A DNA stretch of 8,740 nt from an uncultured Ruminococcus sp. (GCA_902797065.1 CADBRK010000185.1:1-8740); one strand, 5' to 3'; numbered from the stretch's first letter, positions 1-6,382 are shown. Numbers and translations: made by a program. The notes: generated from the letters alone by a model not told the origin.

Positions 1-461
1 CGGACATTATCGGCAAATATCACCTTATCTCTGAGTACCTCCTCCGGAGTCATCGAAGCAACTATATCACGAACAGCGCCTGTGAGTGTAAGCCTTACGT
101 CGTTCTTGATACCGTTCTGGCCGCGTTCTTTAAAGGATATAATAGCTTTTTTCAGATTATTGAGATCCTGTGTATCGGGGCGAATCTGTGCAGTCCAGTC
201 GATAACGATCGGAACAGAAGTCTTGGTCTTTACCTCGTCTTTGTCGGCGGTAACGGTAAGCATACAAAGATCGAAATACTGCGCCTTACGGAAAATCGGG
301 ATAACAAATCCGCCGCCCGAAACCTTGATTATCGGCTCTTTGCCGCCTGTGATGATAAGCGCCTTGTCAATGTCTGCAACACGGTATATCATACACATGA
401 AGATGATGATAACAGCAGCAATTACTGCAACGGGAATAATGATTGGTAACAGTTCTAACAT
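1..461 (-). CDS. Flotillin-like SPFH (band 7) membrane protein, partial (N-terminal 153 residues)
   Basis: The left edge of the window cuts this gene, so only the N-terminal 153 residues are visible. Residues about 4-26 form one long hydrophobic segment, the expected N-terminal membrane anchor. The segment ALIITGG, then a basic and glycine-rich stretch SGGGFVIPIFRKAQYFDL, resembles the start of the SPFH domain of FloT/YuaG-type flotillins, and SMTPEEVLRDK near residues 137-147 matches the conserved SMT-EE segment. Flotillins are membrane scaffold proteins of functional membrane microdomains; a role here is inferred from the family only. The start at 461 is supported by AAGGAGG (468-474 on the plus map) 6 bases upstream. 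It is separated from pfkA by 365 bp containing a terminator, so it is probably its own transcription unit. Which flotillin paralogue it is cannot be decided from the fragment. Confidence 0.85.
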   Translation of the reverse strand, partial: MLELLPIIIPVAVIAAVIIIFMCMIYRVADIDKALIITGGKEPIIKVSGGGFVIPIFRKAQYFDLCMLTVTADKDEVKTKTSVPIVIDWTAQIRPDTQDLNNLKKAIISFKERGQNGIKNDVRLTLTGAVRDIVASMTPEEVLRDKVIFADNV

Positions 462-477
462 AATGATCCTCCTTACC

Positions 478-497
478 GATTGCATTTTATTGCAATC
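478..497 (-). promoter_or_regulatory. Perfect 7-bp inverted repeat just upstream of the flotillin ribosome binding site
   Basis: GATTGCA (478-484) and TGCAATC (491-497) are perfect inverted copies around a 6-base centre. The element ends 3 bases before the AAGGAGG site of the flotillin gene. It could be an operator or a weak mRNA hairpin in the 5' leader; sequence alone does not decide. Confidence 0.4.
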
Positions 498-512
498 TAT
501 GAATAATAATTT

Positions 513-518
513 ATTATA
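513..518 (-). promoter_or_regulatory. Possible -10 element of the flotillin promoter
   Basis: A perfect TATAAT is read on the minus strand at 518-513, 52 bases upstream of the flotillin start. No good -35 hexamer lies 16-18 bases upstream (the best is AT-rich TAAAAA), so this is only a candidate. Confidence 0.3.
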
Positions 519-594
519 ACTAACAGTAATTTTTGTTTTTACGGTTAGTTTTTGGCTAATTTGTTTTTAAACAGCTAAAAAAACAGCGAGGAAT

Positions 595-690
595 TTGACA
601 GACCCCACCAAACTATGCTTTAAAGTTCTCTGCACCGCTGACATATGTATATGCAGAAAAGGGGTCTGCGTATTGACAGACCCCACCAAA
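595..690. repeat. 18-bp direct repeat (two copies) with an inverted copy of its core between them
   Basis: TTGACAGACCCCACCAAA occurs perfectly at 595-612 and 673-690. Between them, GGGGTCTG at 661-668 is an inverted copy of the shared CAGACCCC core. The right-hand copy plus the inverted copy build the terminator hairpin described separately, so the left copy (595-612) is an orphan duplicate of one terminator arm. This could be a small dispersed REP-like repeat or a local duplication. Confidence 0.7.
653..684 (-). terminator. Rho-independent terminator of the ppk-pfkA operon
   Basis: Read on the minus strand, GGGGTCTG (684-677), an 8-base loop, and CAGACCCC (668-661) form a perfect, GC-rich 8-bp stem followed directly by TTTTCTGC (660-653). 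It lies about 140 bases after the pfkA stop and there is no other hairpin with a T-run between them. It would also end any transcript from the candidate promoter at 741-769. Confidence 0.75.
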
Positions 691-740
691 AAGCTTTATT
701 AAGTTTCTGACCGATCGTTCCCTCCCGAATCATTGACAAA

Positions 741-769
741 ATATTATCACAAAATACGACAGTTGTCAA
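741..769 (-). promoter_or_regulatory. Candidate minus-strand promoter downstream of pfkA
   Basis: On the minus strand TTGACA (769-764) is followed, 17 bases later, by TAATAT (746-741). The -35 is consensus; the -10 matches four of six positions. TTGACA here is half of an 8-bp inverted repeat (ATTGACAA 732-739, TTGTCAAT 763-770). A transcript would start near 734 and meet the terminator at 684-653, giving an RNA of about 80 nt. Confidence 0.35.
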
Positions 770-826
770 TATTTATTTATGAACAAATTGTAAATTCGGA
801 AGGTGAACAGTGTCCGATAACAGCCA

Positions 827-1903
827 TTACTCACCGAAGCTTATACCCAGATCTTTGGCAGCCTGAACTACCTGACAGTCAACGGGAACTTCCTTTAGCT
901 TGCCTGCGATCTCCTCGAGCGGTACTGCGACTATCTCTTCGCCTTTGAGCGCAACCATCTTGCCGTAATCTTTGTTGATGATGAGATTAGCGGCAGCAAC
1001 GCCGAAACGTGTACATATAAACCTGTCGTATGCGTCGGGGCTTCCGCCTCTCTGGAAGTGTCCGGGAACGGTAACGCGCGTCTCCTGACCCGTAGCTTCC
1101 TGGATCTCCGCTGCTATCTTGTAGGAGATAGACGGGTACGCAAGCTCTGCGATAGCCTGCTTTTTTTTCTTCTTCGGCAGTGAGGCTATATCCTTTGAGA
1201 TCGCGCCCTCTGCAACTGCGAGGATAGAGAAGTTCTTTCCCTCTCTTGTTCTCTTCTTGATAGTTTCGATAACCGAGTTTATATCATACGGTATCTCGGG
1301 GATAAGAATAACGTCTGCGCCGCCTGCGATACCTGCGTAAAGCGTAAGCCAGCCCACCTTGTGTCCCATAACCTCAACAATAAACACTCTGCCGTGAGAT
1401 GTAGCAGTGGTGTGTATGCAGTCGATAACGTGAGTAGCTATATCTACAGCCGACTGGAAACCGAACGTGATGTCTGTGCCCCAGAGATCGTTGTCGATAG
1501 TTTTCGGGAGCGATACCACATTAAGCCCTTCCTGCTTCAGGAGATTGGCAGTTTTCTGCGTACCGTTGCCGCCCAGAACTACAAGACAGTCAAGCTTCAG
1601 CTTCTTGTAGTTTTCCTTCATTGCGGCTACTTTATCGACAGCATTCTCGTCGATAACACGCATGAGCTTAAACGGCTGACGTGATGTACCGAGGATAGTT
1701 CCGCCCTGTGTGAGGATACCGGAGAGATCATCTCTCGCCATCTCTTTGTACTCGCCGTATATAAGACCTCTGTAGCCGTCTATGATACCGATGATCTGTA
1801 CGTCGTTCCCGTAGTGGTTATAGAGTGTTTTTGCAACGCCTCTGATACTTGCGTTCAAGCCCTGACAATCTCCGCCGCTTGTCAAAATACCTATTCTTCT
1901 CAT
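827..1903 (-). CDS. pfkA: 6-phosphofructokinase (Gly/Lys subtype)
   Basis: Phosphorylates fructose 6-phosphate to fructose 1,6-bisphosphate, the committed step of glycolysis, in the cytoplasm. The 358-residue product starts with the nucleotide-binding GILTSGGDCQGLN (residues 5-17), has GGNGT at 111-115, the catalytic PKTIDND at 133-139 (D137 is the expected base), MGHKVGW at 179-185 and the sugar-phosphate site GHFQRGGSPDAYDR at 281-294. Gly at 114 (E. coli 104) is typical of ATP users; Lys at 134 (E. coli 124) is typical of PPi enzymes but also occurs in ATP-dependent subfamilies, so ATP is likely but unproven. Asn113 replaces the usual Mg-ATP-binding Asp103. A lysine-rich stretch at 244-248 is encoded partly by an A8 run. 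The start follows AAGGAAAGGTG. It is 26 bp downstream of ppk, so the two are probably co-transcribed. Confidence 0.95.
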   Translation of the reverse strand: MRRIGILTSGGDCQGLNASIRGVAKTLYNHYGNDVQIIGIIDGYRGLIYGEYKEMARDDLSGILTQGGTILGTSRQPFKLMRVIDENAVDKVAAMKENYKKLKLDCLVVLGGNGTQKTANLLKQEGLNVVSLPKTIDNDLWGTDITFGFQSAVDIATHVIDCIHTTATSHGRVFIVEVMGHKVGWLTLYAGIAGGADVILIPEIPYDINSVIETIKKRTREGKNFSILAVAEGAISKDIASLPKKKKKQAIAELAYPSISYKIAAEIQEATGQETRVTVPGHFQRGGSPDAYDRFICTRFGVAAANLIINKDYGKMVALKGEEIVAVPLEEIAGKLKEVPVDCQVVQAAKDLGISFGE

Positions 1904-1929
1904 TAGATGTCACCTTTCCTTGTAATTTA

Positions 1930-4029
1930 TCATACAGAAACCGCATCCTGCTCGGTTTGCTGTTTAAGTGCCTTTTTTGTAAGCTGCGCAAACTCTGTCT
2001 GACAGTTGAGGTGCTTCTTCCCTCTTTTATCTATCATAACATACTTTGTGTTTGCAAGCTGTTCCCTTGTGTTGACATTATCCTCCCACATCAGCTCCAG
2101 AATATCAATACAGCGCCTGTATATGTCTTGGTCTTCAACCGGGAACACAAGCTCTACTCTCTTGTCGAGGTTTCTCTGCATCCAGTCGGCAGAACCTAAG
2201 TACATCTGCGGATCGCCGCCATTTTCAAAGAAGAACATTCTGCTGTGCTCGAGCAGCTGCCCCACAATACTGTGAACGGTGATATTCTCGCTTATTCCCT
2301 CCAGACCCGGAATAAGGCAGCAGATACCTCTGACAATAAGCCTGACTCTTATGCCTGTTTTTGAAGCTTCATACAAAAGCTGGATTATCGCAGGGTCTAC
2401 AAGCGCATTTATCTTGACTGTAATTCCGGCAGGCAGACCGTTCTTTGCGTTTTCGATCTCTTTGCGTATTTTGTTTTCAAAAAATTTTCTCATGCCGTGC
2501 GGCGCAACGATGAACTTATTATACTCCGGCGGGAGCGAGTATCCCGTCAAAACATTGAAAAGCGACGAAGCGTCCTCGCCGTATTCTTCTCTGCACGTAA
2601 ATACGCCCATATCGGTATAAAATCTTGCTGTGCTGTCGTTATAGTTGCCTGTACCCATATGGACGTAACGCCTGATGCCGTCGTCCTCGTTCCGTACTAC
2701 AAGGCATATCTTACAGTGCGTTTTCAGTCCGCTTAAGCCGTAGATAACGTGACATCCCGCTTTCTCGAGCTTTCTCGCCCACTGGATATTGTTTTCTTCG
2801 TCGAAACGCGCTTTAAGCTCTACCAGTACCGTTACCTGCTTGCCGTTTTCGGCAGCCTTGATAAGCGCCGCCACTATCGGGGAGTTGCCCGACACTCTGT
2901 AGAGAGTCTGCTTTATCGCAAGCACCCTGTCGTCACGCGCAGCGTCGTGAACAAACTGTACCACGCATTCAAAGCTGTCGTAAGGGTGATGAACAAATCT
3001 GTCCTTCTCTCTGATAGCCTCAAAAATATCGTCATACCCGAAGAAATCCGGCGGAGGGTTCACAGGCTTTATCGGCTTGAACGACAATTTCTCGCTGCCC
3101 GATATTTTTGCAAACTTAGACAAAAACGTAAGGTCAAGCGGTCCGTGACACTCATACACCTCGCTCTCGTCAACGTCGAGCATGTCAATAAGGAATTCTC
3201 TCAACCGCTTGTCACACTTGTCGTATATCTCCAGACGAATTGGCTTTCCTCTTCTTCTCTGTTTGATAGATTTCTCGATCTCCGTCATGAGGTCGTCCGT
3301 ATCTTCGTCGATGTCAAGATCGGAATCTCTCGTTATTCTGAACGGACAGCACGCCTTTATTTTGAACAGCTCAAACAGCTCGTCAAGACGTGAGATAATA
3401 ATGTTTTCAAGCAGAACAAAATCCCTCTCTCCCTTTGCGCTCGGCAGTTCAATAAATCTCGGCAGGACGCTCGGAACCTGCATAACGGCAAAGATATTCT
3501 CTTTATCGTCGTTATTGAGCCTGATAGCTATATTCAGGCTTTTGTTCAGCAGCAGCGGAAACGGTCTGCTCGTATCCACTGCAAGCGGAGTAAGCACAGG
3601 AAAAATAACCTTATCGAAATATTTGTCGATAAACTTCTTCTGCGCTTCGTTGAGTTCATCCACCTTTTTCAAATAGATATTATGCTTTTTCAGAACAGGC
3701 AGGATCGACCTGTTCAGGCAGTTATACTGCTTCTCGGAGAACTCGTGTATCCTGTCGGACAGACGGCTGTAAAGCTGCTTGGGAGTAAGACCCGACAGAT
3801 CGGAGGTTTTCATACCGTGTTCTACCTGGTCGATCACTCCCGCAACACGAACCATCATAAATTCATCGAGATTGGAGGCGGTGATCGAGAGAAAATTCAC
3901 TCTTTCCATAATAGGATTCTCTTTCTCAAAAGCTTCCTCCATAACCCGCATATTAAAATCCATCCAGCTGAGCTGGCGGTTGTTATAAGGGAATTTCTTG
4001 CCTTTCCCCTTTTCAAGGTTCACTTCCAT
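1930..4029 (-). CDS. ppk: Polyphosphate kinase 1 (PPK1)
   Basis: Reversibly polymerises the terminal phosphate of ATP into inorganic polyphosphate, usually at the membrane. The family's full length of about 700 residues is present. Positions below count from an upstream ATG at 4044. NRQLSWMDFN (22-31) opens the N-terminal domain; IKQTLYRVSG (377-386) and ELKARFDEENN (409-419) belong to the phospholipase-D-like core; His443 in GLKTHCK is the expected autophosphorylated histidine; RYVHMGTGNYN (459-469) and His600 in LLEHSRMFFFENGG complete the active site. I place the start at 4029 (ME-VNLEKG) because GGAG lies 9 bases before it, whereas the ATG at 4044 has only a poor CAGGG close by; either start keeps all domains. 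pfkA follows after 26 bp, with no terminator, indicating an operon. Confidence 0.95.
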   Translation of the reverse strand: MEVNLEKGKGKKFPYNNRQLSWMDFNMRVMEEAFEKENPIMERVNFLSITASNLDEFMMVRVAGVIDQVEHGMKTSDLSGLTPKQLYSRLSDRIHEFSEKQYNCLNRSILPVLKKHNIYLKKVDELNEAQKKFIDKYFDKVIFPVLTPLAVDTSRPFPLLLNKSLNIAIRLNNDDKENIFAVMQVPSVLPRFIELPSAKGERDFVLLENIIISRLDELFELFKIKACCPFRITRDSDLDIDEDTDDLMTEIEKSIKQRRRGKPIRLEIYDKCDKRLREFLIDMLDVDESEVYECHGPLDLTFLSKFAKISGSEKLSFKPIKPVNPPPDFFGYDDIFEAIREKDRFVHHPYDSFECVVQFVHDAARDDRVLAIKQTLYRVSGNSPIVAALIKAAENGKQVTVLVELKARFDEENNIQWARKLEKAGCHVIYGLSGLKTHCKICLVVRNEDDGIRRYVHMGTGNYNDSTARFYTDMGVFTCREEYGEDASSLFNVLTGYSLPPEYNKFIVAPHGMRKFFENKIRKEIENAKNGLPAGITVKINALVDPAIIQLLYEASKTGIRVRLIVRGICCLIPGLEGISENITVHSIVGQLLEHSRMFFFENGGDPQMYLGSADWMQRNLDKRVELVFPVEDQDIYRRCIDILELMWEDNVNTREQLANTKYVMIDKRGKKHLNCQTEFAQLTKKALKQQTEQDAVSV

Positions 4030-4081
4030 AAGTTTTTTCTCCATACCCTGTTCAAGAATGCGCAGGGCTTCGCATATTTCG

Positions 4082-4105
4082 ATGTCAGATGTTATGTCAG
4101 ATGTT
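4082..4105. repeat. Perfect 12-bp tandem repeat (two units) in the ppk upstream region
   Basis: ATGTCAGATGTT is repeated head to tail at 4082-4093 and 4094-4105. It sits directly downstream of the candidate ppk -10 (4107-4112), around the expected transcription start, which is a usual place for a repressor site. It does not match the Firmicute Pho box closely. Confidence 0.6.
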
Positions 4106-4106
4106 T

Positions 4107-4112
4107 ATTATA
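4107..4112 (-). promoter_or_regulatory. Candidate -10 element of the ppk-pfkA operon
   Basis: A perfect TATAAT on the minus strand at 4112-4107, about 78 bases upstream of the favoured ppk start. The hexamer 17 bases upstream is TTCCAC, a poor -35, so the promoter may need an activator or be placed elsewhere. Confidence 0.35.
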
Positions 4113-4150
4113 GATTTGAAAAGTGCAGCGTGGAACAGTCGTTTCAAAGC

Positions 4151-4229
4151 CTATCGGTACAAAGTCGCATAGATTCCGATAGAATCCGTACACAATAATT
4201 ATCGCTTCACGGATTTCGGTCAAAGACCG
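4151..4229. repeat. Cluster of inverted repeats in the dapB-ppk gap
   Basis: The 203-bp gap holds several short inverted repeats: CTATCGG (4151-4157) with CCGATAG (4176-4182); GATTC (4172-4176) with GAATC (4182-4186), which overlaps and excludes the first; AATCCG (4183-4188) with CGGATT (4210-4215); and CGGTC (4217-4221) with GACCG (4225-4229). None is followed by a T-run on either strand, so I do not call a terminator for dapB. Confidence 0.4.
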
Positions 4230-4247
4230 CACTCCACACTTATATGA

Positions 4248-5009
4248 TTAATATCTCGATCTCAGCAGATCGGACATATCGTAATTGCCCGGTGTTTTAT
4301 CCGCAACGAACATAGCTGCATTGACTGCGCCTGCGGCAAACAGGTTTCTCGACTGCGCCTGATGGGAAATAGTAAGCACTTCGTTGTCTCCGGCAAAGAT
4401 CACATCATGCTCGCCGACGATAGAACCGCCCCTAACCGAGCTGATACCGATCTCTTTTGTATCTCTCTTTTTTCTTACGCTGTGTCTGTCATAAACATAC
4501 TCGGGGGTATACTCCGTTACGGTAGAGATCTCGTCTGCGATCATCAGCGCAGTACCCGAAGGAGCGTCGATCTTCTTGTTATGGTGCTTCTCGACTATCT
4601 CGATATCAAACTCGCTGCCGAAAACCTTGGCAGCCATTTTTGATATTTCGATGAGCAGGTTAATACCGAGCGACATATTGCCCGAACGGAACACCGCTAC
4701 ACTCTTTGCGGCCTCGTTGATAGAGATGATCTGCGATTCGCTGTAGCCTGTTGTACAGAGTACACACGGAACATTATGGTCAACGGCAAAGGTCAATAAG
4801 CCTTCGAGAACCGACGGGTGCGAGAAGTCGATAATAACATCCACCTCGAACGGTATGTTCTCAAAATCGGGATATACGGGGAATGCGTTGGTGATACCGT
4901 CGTATGTATCGACGCCACATACAACCTGTACATCGCTTCGGTCTTTTGCAAGAGCAGCTATAACCTGACCCATACGGCCGTTACAGCCCGAAAGTAATAC
5001 ATTCAGCAT
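4248..5009 (-). CDS. dapB: 4-hydroxy-tetrahydrodipicolinate reductase
   Basis: Reduces 4-hydroxy-tetrahydrodipicolinate with NAD(P)H in the cytoplasm, on the route to meso-diaminopimelate (cell wall) and lysine. The 253-residue length is usual for the family. The N-terminus carries the Rossmann nucleotide-binding loop GCNGRMG (8-14). DFSHP (61-65), CTTGYS (85-90) and FRSGNMSLGIN (107-117) follow the family pattern. The active-site signature is EKHHNKKIDAPSGTA (140-154), with His143 and Lys146 matching the catalytic His159 and Lys163 of the E. coli enzyme. SVRGGSIVGEH is the conserved C-terminal segment. The start follows AAAGGA about 10 bases upstream. asd lies upstream on the same strand, but a strong hairpin (5031-5073) separates them, and dapA is not adjacent as it often is. 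Confidence 0.96.
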   Translation of the reverse strand: MLNVLLSGCNGRMGQVIAALAKDRSDVQVVCGVDTYDGITNAFPVYPDFENIPFEVDVIIDFSHPSVLEGLLTFAVDHNVPCVLCTTGYSESQIISINEAAKSVAVFRSGNMSLGINLLIEISKMAAKVFGSEFDIEIVEKHHNKKIDAPSGTALMIADEISTVTEYTPEYVYDRHSVRKKRDTKEIGISSVRGGSIVGEHDVIFAGDNEVLTISHQAQSRNLFAAGAVNAAMFVADKTPGNYDMSDLLRSRY

Positions 5010-5030
5010 TTTTATTACGTCCTTTCAGAT

Positions 5031-5073
5031 CGAAAAAGGGCGACAAGCATTAACGTCATTAACACTTGCCGCC
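5031..5073 (-). terminator. Terminator-like hairpin between asd and dapB (possible attenuator)
   Basis: On the minus strand GGCGGCAAGTGTTAA (5073-5059), loop TGAC, and GTTAATGCTTGTCGCC (5054-5039) form a stem of about 15 bp, complementary except for one mismatch and G-U pairs, then CTTTTTC (5038-5032). This has all the parts of a rho-independent terminator. It ends only about 22 bases before the dapB start, leaving no room for a promoter after it, so dapB transcripts must pass through it or be processed there. Confidence 0.75.
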
Positions 5074-5088
5074 GTTTCCGAATAAATA

Positions 5089-5116
5089 ATTATATTTTTC
5101 AAGAAATTACAAACAA
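5089..5116 (-). promoter_or_regulatory. Candidate dapB promoter upstream of the hairpin
   Basis: Minus-strand TATAAT at 5094-5089 with TTGTTT (5116-5111) 16 bases upstream. The -35 is weak (three of six). If real, the start is near 5082 and the hairpin lies entirely in the dapB leader. Confidence 0.35.
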
Positions 5117-5145
5117 CAAGTCCATAATTTTCTTTTATTTCAATA

Positions 5146-6222
5146 TCAGTCCATGTAGCCCTTTGCAGTGAGAAGCTCTGCAAGAAGAACTGCGCCGCCT
5201 GCCGCGCCTCTGAGAGTATTGTGCGACATGCAGACAAACTTGATGTCGTACTGTGTGTCTTCTCTGAGTCTGCCTACGGAGATAGCCATGCCGTTCTCGA
5301 GGTTTCTCTCCGACTTGATCTGCGGTCTGTCGGGTTCTGTGAAGTAGTGAACAAACTGCTTCGGTGCGCTCGGGAGGTCAAGCTCCTGCGGTGCGCCCTT
5401 GTAATTTGCCCAGCGCTCTTTGATCTCCTCGAGATCGGGCTTCTTGTCGAAAGATACGAAAACAGCAGCCGTGTGGCCGTCACTTACGGGAACTCTGAGA
5501 CACTGCGATGTGATGGACGGAGCTGCAGCAAGCTTGATCTCGCCGTCTTCAACCTTACCCCAGATCTTGAGAGGCTCTTTCTCGCTCTTTTCTTCTTCGC
5601 CGCCGATGTAAGGAATAAGATTGTCTACCATCTCAGGCCAGCGCTCGAAGGTCTTTCCTGCGCCCGAAATAGCCTGATATGTACAAGCAAGCACCTTTGT
5701 AACGCCCATATCCATAAGCGGGTGAATTGCGGGAACATAGCTCTGGAGAGAACAGTTCGACTTAACTGCGATAAAGCCCTTCTTTGTGCCGAGACGCTTC
5801 TTCTGAGACTCGATGATCTCGAGGTGACTGTCGTTGATCTCCGGGATTACCATAGGTACGTCGGGAGTAAAGCGGTGCGCGGAGTTGTTGGAAACTACGG
5901 GGCACTCTGCCTTTGCATAAGCCTCTTCCAACGCTCTGATGTCCTCTTTCTTCATATCAACAGCGCAGAAAACGAAGTCAACAAGAGAAGCTACGCTCTC
6001 AACGTCGGACGCATCCATAATCACCATGTCTTTCATAGACTCCGGCATGGGGATCTTCAAAGCCCATCTGTTGCCTGCTGCTTCTGCGTATGTCTTGCCT
6101 GCGCTCCTTGCACTTGCTGCGAGCGCCGTAACCTTGAACCAGGGGTGATTCTCGAGCAAAGTAGCAAATCTCTGTCCTACCATACCCGTTGCGCCGATGA
6201 TTCCAACCTTATACTGCTTCAT
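5146..6222 (-). CDS. asd: Aspartate-semialdehyde dehydrogenase (archaeal/eukaryotic-type branch)
   Basis: Makes aspartate 4-semialdehyde from aspartyl phosphate with NADPH, the branch point for lysine/diaminopimelate, threonine and methionine. The 358-residue protein opens with the Rossmann loop GIIGATGMVGQRF (7-19). VKSNCSLQSY places the catalytic cysteine at 157, and RVPVSDGHTA (243-252) gives the catalytic His250. Length, SNCSLQ rather than the PNCSTI typical of the E. coli branch, and the VVSNNSAHRF segment point to the branch also found in archaea and fungi, which is common in Clostridia. The start follows GGAAAGGA about 10 bases upstream. It is read away from queA, and the promoter pair between them shares a -10 region. 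dapB lies 136 bp downstream. Confidence 0.96.
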   Translation of the reverse strand: MKQYKVGIIGATGMVGQRFATLLENHPWFKVTALAASARSAGKTYAEAAGNRWALKIPMPESMKDMVIMDASDVESVASLVDFVFCAVDMKKEDIRALEEAYAKAECPVVSNNSAHRFTPDVPMVIPEINDSHLEIIESQKKRLGTKKGFIAVKSNCSLQSYVPAIHPLMDMGVTKVLACTYQAISGAGKTFERWPEMVDNLIPYIGGEEEKSEKEPLKIWGKVEDGEIKLAAAPSITSQCLRVPVSDGHTAAVFVSFDKKPDLEEIKERWANYKGAPQELDLPSAPKQFVHYFTEPDRPQIKSERNLENGMAISVGRLREDTQYDIKFVCMSHNTLRGAAGGAVLLAELLTAKGYMD

Positions 6223-6261
6223 AAAAAATCAATCCTTTCCTAATCCTCATCACAAACCGTA

Positions 6262-6290
6262 TTGACAACATTTCCGGAAAAGTGTAAAAT
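6262..6290 (+). promoter_or_regulatory. Upstream promoter P1 toward queA
   Basis: Consensus TTGACA (6262-6267), 17-base spacer, TAAAAT (6285-6290). The spacer contains a perfect 10-bp palindrome, TTTCCGGAAA (6271-6280). It lies about 160 bases before the queA start and inside the asd leader on the other strand. Confidence 0.6.
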
Positions 6291-6329
6291 GAATTGTTGG
6301 CACGGTGCTGCGAGGGGGATCCTAAACAC

Positions 6330-6358
6330 TTGAAATAATTTAATCTCTCTTTTATAAT
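6330..6358 (+). promoter_or_regulatory. Promoter P2 of queA, sharing its -10 with the asd promoter
   Basis: TTGAAA (6330-6335), 17-base spacer, perfect TATAAT (6353-6358). Predicted start near 6365, giving an 86-base leader for queA. Confidence 0.7.
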
Positions 6359-6382
6359 AGCATTATTATTATATGTTGTCAA
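6354..6382 (-). promoter_or_regulatory. Promoter of asd, overlapping queA P2
   Basis: On the minus strand TTGACA (6382-6377), 17-base spacer, TATTAT (6359-6354). The -10 overlaps the plus-strand TATAAT of queA P2 by five bases. Predicted start near 6347, giving a leader of about 125 bases for asd. I saw no recognisable lysine riboswitch or T-box in that leader. Confidence 0.65.

Noticed and set aside
620..733. Minus-strand frame of about 37 codons (MIREGTIGQKLNKAFWWGLS...) through the terminator repeat
   Set aside because: It is translated from the repeat and terminator hairpin, with only a purine stretch inside the frame and no ribosome site before its ATG.
2749..3676. Plus-strand reading frames opposite ppk
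   Set aside because: They are antisense shadows of a complete PPK1 gene with no recognisable domains.
5221..6243. Long plus-strand reading frame of 340 codons opposite asd
   Set aside because: It lies wholly on the reverse of asd, which has full family motifs; composition is cysteine- and leucine-rich as in antisense shadows, and no ribosome site was found.
6223..6347. Lysine riboswitch or T-box in the asd leader
   Set aside because: The leader is short and shows neither the multi-helix lysine riboswitch layout nor the AGGGTGG T-box sequence.
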